Part shown: positions 25,298 through 34,600 of the stretch, piece after piece
Numbering within the stretch: position 1 is the stretch's first letter
How the letters are laid out: each line of letters starts with the position of its first letter
NCBI GenBank assembly: GCA_937872925.1
Contig: CALMUT010000348.1
Coordinates: forward strand, 1 to 43,535
Source: an uncultured Myxococcales bacterium
Lineage (GTDB): Bacteria > Myxococcota_A > Polyangia > Polyangiales > Polyangiaceae
Direction of reading: 5' to 3'
DNA: 43,535 bases
Translations under genes and position numbers: made by a program
The notes under the pieces: generated by a model
Database searches by the model: none
What the model saw: the letters and a program-made list of their open reading frames with translations, nothing else
Told to the model about the DNA's origin: nothing

Positions 25298-26701
25298 ATG
25301 GTCGACAAGACGACCGGCGCCATGCAGGCGTTCGGCGCTCCCGCAGCGCCGGGCGCACATTCCCGTTCGGGGCTCGTGCTGCTCTATACGGAGGCGTACG
25401 CATCCCTGCCCGGCGCCATCCTGCTGGAACAGGAACGCCAAGTGATTGGCCGCGACGAGGGGGTCGAGATCTGCTTGCCCGTGACCGCCGTCTCGCGACG
25501 GCATGCGGAAATCTCCTGGGAGCGCGGAGCCTGGGTCTTGCGCGACCTCGGCAGTCGCAACGGGATCATCATGGAAGGCCGGCAGGTCGTGGCCGAGGAG
25601 CTCGAAGCAGGCAACGAGATCCGCATCGGGGACGCCGTATTCAAGTTCGTCGACAAACACGCCGAACTCTACGTGCCGTACCGAATCGATGGCTCCGTGG
25701 CACCGGGGTTCGAACGCAAAGGCCGGAGCCCCAAGACGATGGTCGGCGGCTACCATATGGACCGCATCGCGGCCGATCTCGCACGCATCGCGCCGACGCC
25801 CCTCAGCGTCATGCTGTTGGGCGAGAGCGGCACGGGCAAGGAAGTGGTCTCCCGAGAGCTACACGCGCTCAGCGGACGGCGCGGAGACTTTCACGCCGTC
25901 AATTGCGCGGCGATCCCCGGCCAACTATTGGAGAGCGAACTCTTCGGCTACAAGCGTGGGGCTTTCTCCGGCGCAGACCGCGACAAGCCTGGGCTGATCA
26001 AGCTTGCGGACCAGGGCACGCTGCTGCTCGATGAAATTGGCGACATGCCCCTGGAGGCCCAAGCCAAGCTGCTACGGGTACTGCAGAACAAGGAAGTGTT
26101 TCCTCTGGGAGGTACCGCAGCGGAACACGTCGACGTGCGCATTGTCTGCGCGACCCATCGCGATCTGTGGCGCCTGCAGGAAGCCGGGAAGTTCCGCGAA
26201 GATCTATTTGCGCGACTGAATGAGTACCAGCTCCGCTTGCCACCGCTGCGAGAGCGCAAAGAAGACATCTATATGCTGACGCGGGCGTTTCTGACGCGGC
26301 ATGGCCGGCCCGAAGTCAGGACAACCTTCGCCTTCATGCTCGCGCTTCTCCACTACGATTGGCCATACAACGTCCGAGAGCTCGAAGCCTGCATCAAGCG
26401 GTGTTTGGCCCTGACGGACCGCGCCACGTTGGAACGCGATTTGATTCCGGACGCGGTTCGCGACGCCATGACAGACTACGCCCAGCCGAAGACGGAAGCC
26501 CGAGGCAGCGTCACGCCAGCCACGCCGGACCCGGAACTCGCCGCACACTCAGCGATGCCGACAGAAGACGAGCTCAAGGCGCTTCTGTTGCGGCACCAAG
26601 GAAACGTGGCGGCGGTTGGACGCGAACTGGGCAAAGCCAGAATGCAGATCCACCGCTGGATGAAACGCTACGGCATCCAGATTGAAGACTACCGCAGTTG
26701 A
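25298..26701 (+). CDS. FHA-domain sigma-54-dependent transcriptional activator
   Basis: 467 aa. Domains: FHA at about 25-120 (GR 51-52, SRRH 66-69, GSRNG 85-89), AAA+ sigma-54 interaction domain at about 150-375 (Walker A GESGTGKE 175-182, GAFSGA loop 221-226, Walker B LLLDEIGD) and a Fis-type helix-turn-helix at the C-terminus (NVAAVGRELGKARMQIHRWM). The sigma-54 contact loop is GAFSGA in place of GAFTGA, a conservative change. The FHA head means it is probably controlled by Ser/Thr kinase phosphorylation, a well-known myxobacterial arrangement. No sigma-54 promoter or kinase gene is visible nearby. Start ATG 25298; Met nine codons inside is possible. Confidence 0.92.
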   Translation: MVDKTTGAMQAFGAPAAPGAHSRSGLVLLYTEAYASLPGAILLEQERQVIGRDEGVEICLPVTAVSRRHAEISWERGAWVLRDLGSRNGIIMEGRQVVAEELEAGNEIRIGDAVFKFVDKHAELYVPYRIDGSVAPGFERKGRSPKTMVGGYHMDRIAADLARIAPTPLSVMLLGESGTGKEVVSRELHALSGRRGDFHAVNCAAIPGQLLESELFGYKRGAFSGADRDKPGLIKLADQGTLLLDEIGDMPLEAQAKLLRVLQNKEVFPLGGTAAEHVDVRIVCATHRDLWRLQEAGKFREDLFARLNEYQLRLPPLRERKEDIYMLTRAFLTRHGRPEVRTTFAFMLALLHYDWPYNVRELEACIKRCLALTDRATLERDLIPDAVRDAMTDYAQPKTEARGSVTPATPDPELAAHSAMPTEDELKALLLRHQGNVAAVGRELGKARMQIHRWMKRYGIQIEDYRS

Positions 26702-26761
26702 TGCGCCCCCCGGCGGGTGTCGGGACGCGACAGCCAAGGTGCAGCACGCGTCTCCACGAGC

Positions 26762-26789
26762 AGTAGCTGCCGCTTAGTAGCTGCCGCTA
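26762..26789. repeat. 14-bp tandem duplication spanning a stop codon
   Basis: AGTAGCTGCCGCTT (26762-26775) and AGTAGCTGCCGCTA (26776-26789) differ at one base. On the minus strand the first copy read encodes the C-terminal SGSY and stop of the Cys-rich lipoprotein; the second lies just beyond. It looks like a replication-slippage duplication. Confidence 0.6.
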
Positions 26790-27496
26790 CAAATTCCTGT
26801 CACCCATTCTGAGGCCAGGGCGCAGGCGCGTTCAGGCGCCGCGCACTTGCCCGCCACACAGGCGCGGACGTGGTGGCGTCCGGGGCTGTTGCCACACTCG
26901 CAGCAGCTGCGTCCGCATACGCTGGCCGCCGCGCAAGGAGAACCGGGCGGGGCGCCGTCTGGGGACACCTGCGAGCACTTGCCGCAGCCGCTGCGCTCAA
27001 CCTCCAGCATTGCGACTTGCTCGGAGCGACCGACCTTTCGCGAGAGCGCCTGGGACACACCCTCGTCGCGACACGGCGCCAGGCAGCGTTCCAGTCCGCG
27101 GCGCTCCGCGCCACAGCTCGATGTGCGGGGAGGTCCCAAGCACGCGCCGCCTGCGCACCGCTGTCCGCAGTCAGGTTGGGCTCCGGCCACGCAGCCGAGC
27201 AGCGTCGCGTGTTCCCGCTCACATTGCGCCCTGGCCGCCACGGCGCCACGCAGCACGCAGTCGCGATTGCACGCGCTGGCGTCCATCGCCGCGCAGCCCA
27301 CGCGCTGACAAGCTTGAGCGCAGCGCGCAGCGACGCCCTCGTTGGGGGGGGGCTTGTCCCGACAGCCGCCGGCAAGGCCGAGGCAGGCCAAGAGCAGGAG
27401 CCTCGACCAAGCCCGTGGGGCGGGCGGCCGGCGGGGAGTCGGGAGATGCCGATGGCGGGCGGCCGAGCAAGGGCCGGCCTTGGGCCTTTTCTGCAT
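26774..27496 (-). CDS. Cys-rich lipoprotein of unknown function
   Basis: 240 aa from ATG 27496 (MQKRPKAG...), with a long basic n-region before the hydrophobic LLLLACLGLAGG and Cys. An upstream in-frame start at 27526 is less likely. The mature part has more than 20 cysteines in pairs and short spacings (CAQACQRVGC, CGQRCAGGAC, CGRSCCEC), as in secreted disulfide-rich myxobacterial surface proteins. No enzymatic motif is seen. It is divergent from bamA across a 234-base gap. Confidence 0.72.
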   Translation of the reverse strand: MQKRPKAGPCSAARHRHLPTPRRPPAPRAWSRLLLLACLGLAGGCRDKPPPNEGVAARCAQACQRVGCAAMDASACNRDCVLRGAVAARAQCEREHATLLGCVAGAQPDCGQRCAGGACLGPPRTSSCGAERRGLERCLAPCRDEGVSQALSRKVGRSEQVAMLEVERSGCGKCSQVSPDGAPPGSPCAAASVCGRSCCECGNSPGRHHVRACVAGKCAAPERACALASEWVTGICSGSY

Positions 27497-27542
27497 GAAC
27501 GAGAGCCTCAAACCCTCGCATAGCAAGCTGCCGCTCCTCGGA

Positions 27543-27603
27543 CCAGGCCGGGGGGCCTGGGTTGGAGACCCCAGGTATCGAGAATTCGGCGGTTTTTTCC
27601 GCC
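27543..27603. other. Two strong hairpins in the bamA upstream region
   Basis: CCAGGCC/GGCCTGG with a GGGG loop (27543-27560) and GGCGG/CCGCC with a T6 loop (27588-27603) lie between the divergent lipoprotein gene and bamA. They could act in the bamA leader RNA or bind a regulator; the data do not decide. Confidence 0.4.
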
Positions 27604-27730
27604 TTCGACTTGAGACGCGACCGCCGCTGGGCTAATTCCGGCCGGCGATTTAGGCCCCACGGCGGTCCCCCAAATTCGCAGCCTGCTTGCCCCTCCCCTC
27701 CTCCTTCGATTCGTCCTCGATGACCGCCTC

Positions 27731-30277
27731 ATGCTGACTTTGCTTTTCGCCCGATCCCGCGCTGCGCTGCGCCTCTTTATCGTAGCGGTCCTGACGCTGT
27801 CCTTTGCTCCCCTGGTGCAGGCCCAGCAGCCCGCGGCGCAGCCGAAAGCGGAGGCGAGCGCCGACAGCAGTGCGCCCGTAGACGTGCAGCCCAGTATCCG
27901 CCTGCCGCCTTCCGAGGCTGAACGCGCCCGCGGGCTGCCCATCGCGCGCATCGACGTCGGCGGCAACCGCCGCGTCACGAAGTCTGACATCTTGACCTAC
28001 CTGCGAGAACGCGTGGGGCAGAACTTCGACCCGGAGACGCTCGCCCAAGACGTCCGTGAGCTGTGGAATTCCGGATTCTTCGACGACATTGAAGTGGATC
28101 TGGATCGCGACGACAGCGGAGTGAGCCTGCGTTTCGTGGTGCGCGAGCGCCCGAGTATCAGCCAGGTCCTCTTCGAGGGAAATTCCGAGATCGACACCGA
28201 AGACTTCGCGGAAGCCATTGAAGTCAAAGACGGCACCATTCTGAGTCGTCCGGCAATCCGCCGAACCATTCAGAAGATCCGGGACATGTACGCGGAAAAA
28301 GGCTTCTTTCTGGCAGACGTCAAAAGCGAAGTTGTGCCCCAGAAGAACAACGAGGTGCTGATCCGCTTCAGCATCAAGGAGCAGTCGCAAGTCAGCGTGA
28401 AGCGCATCACCTTCATCGGCAATCACACCATCACCGACGAAGAGCTGCGCGAGGTCATGTTCACGGGCAACTCCGGCTTCTTCGCATTCGGCTCTGGCGG
28501 CCCCTACCGCCAAGACGCCTTTGAGCGGGACATCGCCGTCATCAGCGCGCTCTACTACGACCGTGGCTACTTGACGGTCTCCATCAGCACACCACGCGTG
28601 ATGTTGACTCCAGACAAGAGCGGTATCGAGGTCTCCATCACGATCAACGAGGGCCCGCGCTACCGGATCCGCCAACTCCGCGTGTACGAGCGCGGAGCCA
28701 ATGGCAAAGAGGTGGAACCCATCGACGGTCGCCGCGCCCTCGCTTCGATGGTTCGCGCGGACCCCGGTGACTACTTCAACCGCGCCGAGCTGCTTGAAGA
28801 CCTGCAGTCCATCCGTACGCTGTACCGGGACCACGGCTACGCAAACGTCGAAGCCAATCCGCAGACCCGCCTCGACCAGGAAAGGCACGAAGTCGACATC
28901 GTGGTGCCCATCGAACGGGGACCCTTGGTCTACTTCGAACGCATCGAATTCCGCGGCAATTCGAAGACCCGGGACAAGGTCATTCGTCGGGAAATGGAAG
29001 TGTCTGAGGGCGAGCTGTTCCATGAAACCCGGCTGGAGGAATCCCGTCAGCGCATCACTGCCCTCGGCTTTTTCGAGCGCGTGGACATCTCCACCGAAGA
29101 GGGTTCGGCTCCCGACAAAGTCCAGGTCAACATCGAGGTGACGGAACGCCCGACGGGAACATTCCAAGTCGGAGCGGGGTTTTCGAGTATCGAAAACTTC
29201 ATCGCGACGGCGCAGGTCCAACAAGCCAACCTATTCGGCTACGGGCAGAGCCTGTCCTTGCAGGCCCAAGTCAGCGGCCTGCGGCAGTTGGTGAACATCC
29301 GCTTCTTCGAGCCGTACTTTCTCGACAGCAGGTTCTCGGCGAGCGTTGACCTTTTCGACCAACTCCGCATCTTCAACGACTTCTCTCAGTCGAGTCGCGG
29401 CGGGTCGCTCACCTTCGGCTATCCGCTGGTTGAGCCCGAGCTCACTGCATCCATGACTTACACCGGCGAGTTGGATGAAGTGAGCACGCAGACGCAGTCC
29501 ACGTTCCTTGGCACGTCCAGTGCAGTCAGCGTCTTCACTCGGTTGCCCTTGGCAAATCTGTTCAGCGATGGCTTCACGTCAAGCCTGCGCCCGGCCCTCA
29601 CCTACGACACGCGCGACAACCGCCTGTTTCCAACGGCGGGGCTGTATCTGCGCGGCTCTACGGAGGTGGCAAGCTCGACCCTCGCCTCTGATAACGAATT
29701 CATCCGCCACCGCTTCGTCGGCCGGTTCTACTACCCGCTGACGACTGGGCTGGTGCTCAAGCTCAACACCGAGGGAGGCCACGTCACCAGCCCCAGTGAA
29801 GAGGGCGTGCCGATCTTTGCTCGCTTCTTCCTGGGCGGGATCCTGGACGTGCGCGGCTACCGCTTCCGCACCATCGGGCCGCGCATTCCGCTGCCGACGA
29901 ACACGGACCCGAATAGCGCCCCGATCCAAAACGGAGCGAACATCGGCGGCAACCTGATGTACTTCCAGAACCTGGAGCTTGAGTTCCCCATCCTGGACAA
30001 GGTCGGGATCCGAGGCGTGCTCTTCACCGACGCGGGCAACGCCTGGAACCTGGAGGGCGTGTACTGCGATGCCACCCAGGGCAATGTGCGCTTTGAAGCC
30101 GTGAGCCCGTGTTTCAACGGCCTGGAAAGCTTGGCGAACCTGCGCACGTCCTATGGCTTCGGGATCCGCTGGTTCTCACCGCTGGGTCCCTTGCGCTTCG
30201 AGTGGGGGTTTCCCTTCGATCCGTTGCCCTACGAAGAGACGAGCGTGTTCGAGTTCACCATTGGAAACTTCTTCTGA
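27731..30277 (+). CDS. bamA: Outer membrane protein assembly factor BamA
   Basis: 848 aa. A signal peptide is cleaved about at VQA-QQ. Five POTRA domains occupy roughly residues 68-480, recognisable by repeated (R)GN...E and GFF/GYL motifs such as IEFRGNSKTRDKVIRREM. The rest is a 16-stranded Omp85 barrel with the conserved VRGYRF motif in the lid region and a C-terminal Phe (IGNFF), the beta-signal. It inserts beta-barrel proteins into the outer membrane. skp, lpxD and fabZ, which follow bamA in many Proteobacteria, are absent here; a cyclase gene follows. No other Omp85 gene is in the window. Confidence 0.96.
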   Translation: MLTLLFARSRAALRLFIVAVLTLSFAPLVQAQQPAAQPKAEASADSSAPVDVQPSIRLPPSEAERARGLPIARIDVGGNRRVTKSDILTYLRERVGQNFDPETLAQDVRELWNSGFFDDIEVDLDRDDSGVSLRFVVRERPSISQVLFEGNSEIDTEDFAEAIEVKDGTILSRPAIRRTIQKIRDMYAEKGFFLADVKSEVVPQKNNEVLIRFSIKEQSQVSVKRITFIGNHTITDEELREVMFTGNSGFFAFGSGGPYRQDAFERDIAVISALYYDRGYLTVSISTPRVMLTPDKSGIEVSITINEGPRYRIRQLRVYERGANGKEVEPIDGRRALASMVRADPGDYFNRAELLEDLQSIRTLYRDHGYANVEANPQTRLDQERHEVDIVVPIERGPLVYFERIEFRGNSKTRDKVIRREMEVSEGELFHETRLEESRQRITALGFFERVDISTEEGSAPDKVQVNIEVTERPTGTFQVGAGFSSIENFIATAQVQQANLFGYGQSLSLQAQVSGLRQLVNIRFFEPYFLDSRFSASVDLFDQLRIFNDFSQSSRGGSLTFGYPLVEPELTASMTYTGELDEVSTQTQSTFLGTSSAVSVFTRLPLANLFSDGFTSSLRPALTYDTRDNRLFPTAGLYLRGSTEVASSTLASDNEFIRHRFVGRFYYPLTTGLVLKLNTEGGHVTSPSEEGVPIFARFFLGGILDVRGYRFRTIGPRIPLPTNTDPNSAPIQNGANIGGNLMYFQNLELEFPILDKVGIRGVLFTDAGNAWNLEGVYCDATQGNVRFEAVSPCFNGLESLANLRTSYGFGIRWFSPLGPLRFEWGFPFDPLPYEETSVFEFTIGNFF

Positions 30278-30360
30278 GCCTGCAATTTGAGGAATTTCGT
30301 CGACGGGAGCGTCAACCCGCGAAAATATCCGACAACGTGCACTCTCTCCGTCCCAGCCTG

Positions 30361-31296
30361 ATGCCAAAGCCGGACGTCGTTCTGGTTGTGGACGACGACC
30401 CCGCCGTGCGCACATTGGCAGCGCGTTGGCTCAGCCAGGGCGGGCAACAGGTCGTGGAGCTCGATGGAGGTGAGGCTGCGCTCGCCTGGCTGGAGGCATC
30501 GGCCAACCGGGTCGCCGCCATCGTGCTCGACGTCATGATGCCTGGCCTCGACGGCTACCAAGTGCTGGCGGCGATGCGCGAGCACGAAGACATGCGAAAC
30601 ATCCCGGTCGTTCTGTTGACGGCCCACGCCAATACCGATCAGGACATCTTGCAAGGCATTGAGCTGGGGGCCTTCGACCACCTCGAGAAGCCCTTCCGCG
30701 GCCCCATTCTATCCGCACGGGTGCGCGCGCTCGTCGAGAAGCGCCGTGCGGACTTCGAAGACCGACTGCGCCTCAAGGCCGCGGAAAGCCACGCCCTCAA
30801 GGATGCCCTCACGGGGCTGGGCAACCGCCGGCACTTCGACGCCTCCCTAGCCCGAGAGATCTCCTACAGCGCACGGCATAAAGAGCCACTGTCTCTAGCC
30901 ATCGTTGATCTCGACTTCTTCAAGAGCATCAACGACTTGTTCGGGCACCCAGAAGGAGATCGCGTGCTCGCCCATGTGGCGTCCACCTTGGCGGCTGGCC
31001 TGCGCGGCTCTGATGAAGCTTTTCGCCTCGGGGGCGAAGAGTTTTGCCTGCTTTTTCGCGGCACAGATGCCCAGGCGGCGGCACTGGTCATGGGTCGCTT
31101 GCGCGAACAAGTGAAAGCGGAACCGATGGCGCTTGGTGAGCACGACGAACGCACGATCACCTTCAGCGGCGGGATCTCCTCGGCAGAGAGCGCCAACGGC
31201 TTTGACGTCAAAGACCTCTTGGACCGAGCAGATCGCGCCCTTTACCGTGCCAAGCAAGGTGGTCGCGACCGAATCGAACTCGAATCTCCGCTTTGA
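30361..31296 (+). CDS. Response regulator with GGDEF diguanylate cyclase domain
   Basis: 311 aa from ATG 30361 (MPKPDVVLVVDDDP); a GTG at 30337 is an alternative. The receiver domain (5-125) has the acidic DDD pocket, the phosphoacceptor Asp in VLDVMMPG, the Thr of LLTA and the Lys of LEKPF. The GGDEF domain (about 155-310) has the active site GGEEF and, five residues before it, an RGSD I-site, so it should be an active, product-inhibited c-di-GMP synthase. No EAL domain. The partner kinase is not nearby. It follows bamA by 83 bases. Confidence 0.95.
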   Translation: MPKPDVVLVVDDDPAVRTLAARWLSQGGQQVVELDGGEAALAWLEASANRVAAIVLDVMMPGLDGYQVLAAMREHEDMRNIPVVLLTAHANTDQDILQGIELGAFDHLEKPFRGPILSARVRALVEKRRADFEDRLRLKAAESHALKDALTGLGNRRHFDASLAREISYSARHKEPLSLAIVDLDFFKSINDLFGHPEGDRVLAHVASTLAAGLRGSDEAFRLGGEEFCLLFRGTDAQAAALVMGRLREQVKAEPMALGEHDERTITFSGGISSAESANGFDVKDLLDRADRALYRAKQGGRDRIELESPL

Positions 31297-31323
31297 GCGC
31301 GGACAACAGCTGGAAGACTGATC

Positions 31324-31692
31324 ATGGCGGAGCGTGCATCGAAAGAGGAAGACATCTCCACGACGCTTCGCAACGTCGCTCCCCCTACGAGCAGCGAGGA
31401 CGAAGCGGAACCCGAGGTCACTTCCGAGGCGCTGACGAAGAAACGCGTGCCCCTCGGCAGTGACACGCTGCTTTCCGCCCCAGCCAGCGCAGAGGAATCC
31501 GCCGCGCTGACGGACCGCGACGCGGAGCGTCAAGATGAGCGGGTCGATGAACTTGAGCGGCGCGTCGACCAGCTCGAAGCGCGCATCGGCGTTCTGGAGC
31601 TGCGGCAGCCCGTTCAGACGCCGCGTTGGCTGATTTGGGTGCTGTTTCTATTCGGCCTCGCCCTGGCGTTCCAGCTCACCCGGCAGCTGTAG
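31324..31692 (+). CDS. Small tail-anchored coiled-coil protein
   Basis: 122 aa. An acidic, disordered N-terminal half (EEDISTTLRN, SSEDEAEPEV) is followed by a coiled coil at about 66-95 (heptads VDELERRVDQLEARIGVLEL) and one C-terminal membrane helix (LIWVLFLFGLALAFQL) ending in TRQL. It is probably a cytoplasmic membrane tail-anchored protein and could organise partners at the membrane. It starts 27 bases after the cyclase gene and may be co-transcribed with it. No family recognised. Confidence 0.75.
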   Translation: MAERASKEEDISTTLRNVAPPTSSEDEAEPEVTSEALTKKRVPLGSDTLLSAPASAEESAALTDRDAERQDERVDELERRVDQLEARIGVLELRQPVQTPRWLIWVLFLFGLALAFQLTRQL

Positions 31693-31852
31693 ACAGCGCG
31701 TCACTGCCGCCAAAAAAACTATCCGTAACCACCTGAAATTGCAGCGCTAATTTGCGTGGCCGGGACTTGCTGCAGCGGGCCCTCCGGGGTACCGGATCAG
31801 GGCATCCTAGCGTCGCACGCCCTCAGTTTCCCAGACCCGCGAGCCGCGCCCA

Positions 31853-34600
31853 ATGACCATGGAAAAACCTCCCCCTCAATCCCCCTCGTCCGAACTTCCC
31901 ATCAGCATCCAGGACGAGATGCGAACTTCGTATCTCGACTACGCGATGAGCGTGATCATCGGTCGCGCCATCCCGGACGTACGGGACGGACTGAAGCCCG
32001 TGCATCGCCGCATTCTCTATGCAATGCGCGCACTGAACCTGACACCCAGCACAGGCTACCGAAAATGCGCGCTCGTCGTGGGCGAGGTCATCGGCAAATA
32101 CCACCCCCATGGTGACGCCGCGGTCTACGACGCGCTGGTGCGCATGGCGCAAGACTTTTCCATGCGGCACCTCCTGGTGGATGGCCAGGGAAACTTCGGT
32201 TCGGTCGACGGCGATCCACCCGCTGCATATCGTTACACCGAAAGTCGCATGGCGAAGATCGCCATGGAGCTGCTGTCGGACATCGACAAAGACACGGTCG
32301 ACTTCATCCCGACCTTCGACGAGTCAAGCTCGGAGCCCCGGGTATTGCCCGCACGGTTTCCGAACCTACTCGTCAACGGCAGCAGCGGCATCGCCGTCGG
32401 CATGGCAACCAACATTCCGCCACACAATCTCGGCGAAATCATCGACGCCACCATTGAGCTGATCCACAAGCCGGAAACCACCATCGAGGAGCTCCTCACG
32501 ATCGTTCCGGGGCCGGACTTCCCCACGGGCGGCTTCATTTACGGCCGTGCCGGCATTTATCAAGCCTACAAGACCGGCAGAGGCTCCGTCGTGATGCGGG
32601 CGCGCACCGAAACCGAGAAGGTCTCCGGAAGCCAAGATCGCGAGCAAATCGTGATCACCCAAATCCCGTTCCAGGTCAACAAGGCGCGGCTGCACGCCAA
32701 GATCGGCGAGCTGATGCGGGACAAGCGCATCGAAGGCATTCGCGAGGCGCGCGACGAAAGCGATCGCGACGGCATGCGGCTCGTCATCGAGCTGAAAAAG
32801 GACGTTTTTCCGGAAGTGATTCTGAACCAGCTATTTCGATTGACGGACATGCAGTCGTCCTTCGGAATCATCAATCTCTCGATCGTCAACGGCCGCCCAG
32901 CCGTGCTCGATCTGAAAGAGACTCTCGCGCTCTTCATCGAACATCGGCGCGAGATAGTTAGCCGACGCACGCGCTACGAACTCACCCAGGCGGAAGCCCA
33001 ACGCGAGCTCGTCGAAGGCCTGGGCATGGCGGTCACCGAAGTCGACTTGGTGATCAAGACGATTCGCGAATCACGGGATCCCGACGAAGCGCGCCAGCGC
33101 TTGATGACGCTGCCCCTGGCGGGACTCGAGCAGTTTGTTCGACGCGCGGGTCGACCAGAACAGGAGATCACTGCCGCTGCCGGCCGCAGGGACTACCGCC
33201 TCTCCGAGCGTCAGGCCAAAGCGATTCTAGAGATGCGCCTCGCTCGCCTGACCGGCCTCGAATACGAGAAATTGGCGGAAGAATACGGCAAACTCTGCGA
33301 CCAAATCGCCCACCTTCGGGCGATCCTGGGAAACGAGACCCTGCTCATGGAGGTCATCGTCCGGGAGCTCGAAGAGGTGAAGGAAAAGCACGCCTCTCCG
33401 CGCAGAACCGAGATTGTCGACAACGAAGCCGAAATTCTCATCGAGGATCTGATCCAAGAAGAGGACATGGTGGTGACCATTTCCCACCATGGCTACATCA
33501 AACGCACCGCGCTCTCCGAGTACCGCGCCCAAAAGCGGGGCGGCAAAGGCAACCGCGGAGTTGACGCTCGCGACGACGACTTCGTCAACATGCTGTTTGT
33601 AGCGAGCACGCACAGCTTCGTCTTCTTCTTCAGTGACCGCGGCAAGGTCTACGTCAAGAAGGTATACGAAATCCCGGTGGGCGCCCGCGTCGCCAAAGGG
33701 CGCGCCATCGTCAACTTCATCGGCATGGAGGAAAACGAACGCGTCCGCGCCATCACGCCAGTGCCCGGATTCGACGAAGGAGTGTTCGTCACGACCTTGA
33801 CCAAGCGCGGGCAAATCAAAAAGACCGCCATCGCCGACTACCAGAACTACCGTGAGAAGGGCATCATCGGCGTGAAGATCGCAGACGACGACCAGTTGCT
33901 GTCCGCCCTAGTCACGGACGGCACCCGGGAGTTCATGATCGCCACCAAGAGCGGCAAGAGCATCCGTTTTGCCGAGGATCAGGTCCGCGCCATGGGCCGG
34001 AGCGCAGCCGGCGTCAAAGGCATGGATCTGGAAGAGGGCGACGAAGTCATTGGCTTCATCGCGACGGAGCCAGAACGCAGCCAGGTGCTCGCAGTATGCG
34101 AGCGCGGCTACGGCAAACGCACGTCCTTGGAGGAGTTCCGCGCTCAGAAGCGCGGAGGCAAGGGCATCATCTTGATCGATGCAAGCGAGCGCAACGGCCC
34201 GGTGGTTGGGGTCGCTCTGGTCAAGGACGAAGACGAAGTGATGCTCATCACGAACCGCGGCCAGACCATCCGTTGCCCCGTCGGCGAAATTCGCGAAACC
34301 GGCCGCAACGCCCAGGGCGTGAAGGTCATGAACGTCGACGAAGACGAACGCGTCGTGGCGGTCGAGCCCGTCGGCGAGCGCGGCGACGATGAGGATGAAG
34401 CGGCGGAGGCCGCCGCGACCGACGACGGCAATGCGCCAGACGGCAGCGCGCCGGATGGCAATGCGCCAGACGACGCGGATGCCAGCATGGCCACGGACGC
34501 CGACGCGGGCAGATCCGCCACGGGCGCAGAAGAAACAGATGACGACGCCGGTGCGGGAGAAACGGACGCTCGCGAAACGGACGACGCGGACGACGACTAA
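31853..34600 (+). CDS. gyrA: DNA gyrase subunit A
   Basis: 915 aa. Winged-helix and tower domains are at about 10-500, the catalytic Tyr is Y128 (AAYRYTESRM), and the C-terminal beta-pinwheel is at about 515-840. The blade-1 GyrA box reads QKRGGKG (YRAQKRGGKGNRG), and a second identical QKRGGKG occurs late in the pinwheel (EEFRAQKRGGKGII). The quinolone-determining region has Ala at A89, the place of E. coli Ser83, with Asp93 for Asp87. The tail after about 840 is very acidic. gyrB is not adjacent. The stop TAA overlaps the nth ATG (TAATG). Confidence 0.97.
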   Translation: MTMEKPPPQSPSSELPISIQDEMRTSYLDYAMSVIIGRAIPDVRDGLKPVHRRILYAMRALNLTPSTGYRKCALVVGEVIGKYHPHGDAAVYDALVRMAQDFSMRHLLVDGQGNFGSVDGDPPAAYRYTESRMAKIAMELLSDIDKDTVDFIPTFDESSSEPRVLPARFPNLLVNGSSGIAVGMATNIPPHNLGEIIDATIELIHKPETTIEELLTIVPGPDFPTGGFIYGRAGIYQAYKTGRGSVVMRARTETEKVSGSQDREQIVITQIPFQVNKARLHAKIGELMRDKRIEGIREARDESDRDGMRLVIELKKDVFPEVILNQLFRLTDMQSSFGIINLSIVNGRPAVLDLKETLALFIEHRREIVSRRTRYELTQAEAQRELVEGLGMAVTEVDLVIKTIRESRDPDEARQRLMTLPLAGLEQFVRRAGRPEQEITAAAGRRDYRLSERQAKAILEMRLARLTGLEYEKLAEEYGKLCDQIAHLRAILGNETLLMEVIVRELEEVKEKHASPRRTEIVDNEAEILIEDLIQEEDMVVTISHHGYIKRTALSEYRAQKRGGKGNRGVDARDDDFVNMLFVASTHSFVFFFSDRGKVYVKKVYEIPVGARVAKGRAIVNFIGMEENERVRAITPVPGFDEGVFVTTLTKRGQIKKTAIADYQNYREKGIIGVKIADDDQLLSALVTDGTREFMIATKSGKSIRFAEDQVRAMGRSAAGVKGMDLEEGDEVIGFIATEPERSQVLAVCERGYGKRTSLEEFRAQKRGGKGIILIDASERNGPVVGVALVKDEDEVMLITNRGQTIRCPVGEIRETGRNAQGVKVMNVDEDERVVAVEPVGERGDDEDEAAEAAATDDGNAPDGSAPDGNAPDDADASMATDADAGRSATGAEETDDDAGAGETDARETDDADDD

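Noticed and set aside
25298..26701. GAFSGA in place of GAFTGA as evidence of an inactive sigma-54 activator
   Set aside because: The Thr-to-Ser change is conservative and Walker motifs are intact; activity is likely.
27650..29224. 524-aa minus-strand open frame across the bamA POTRA region
   Set aside because: It mirrors bamA; the plus strand carries clear POTRA and barrel sequence.
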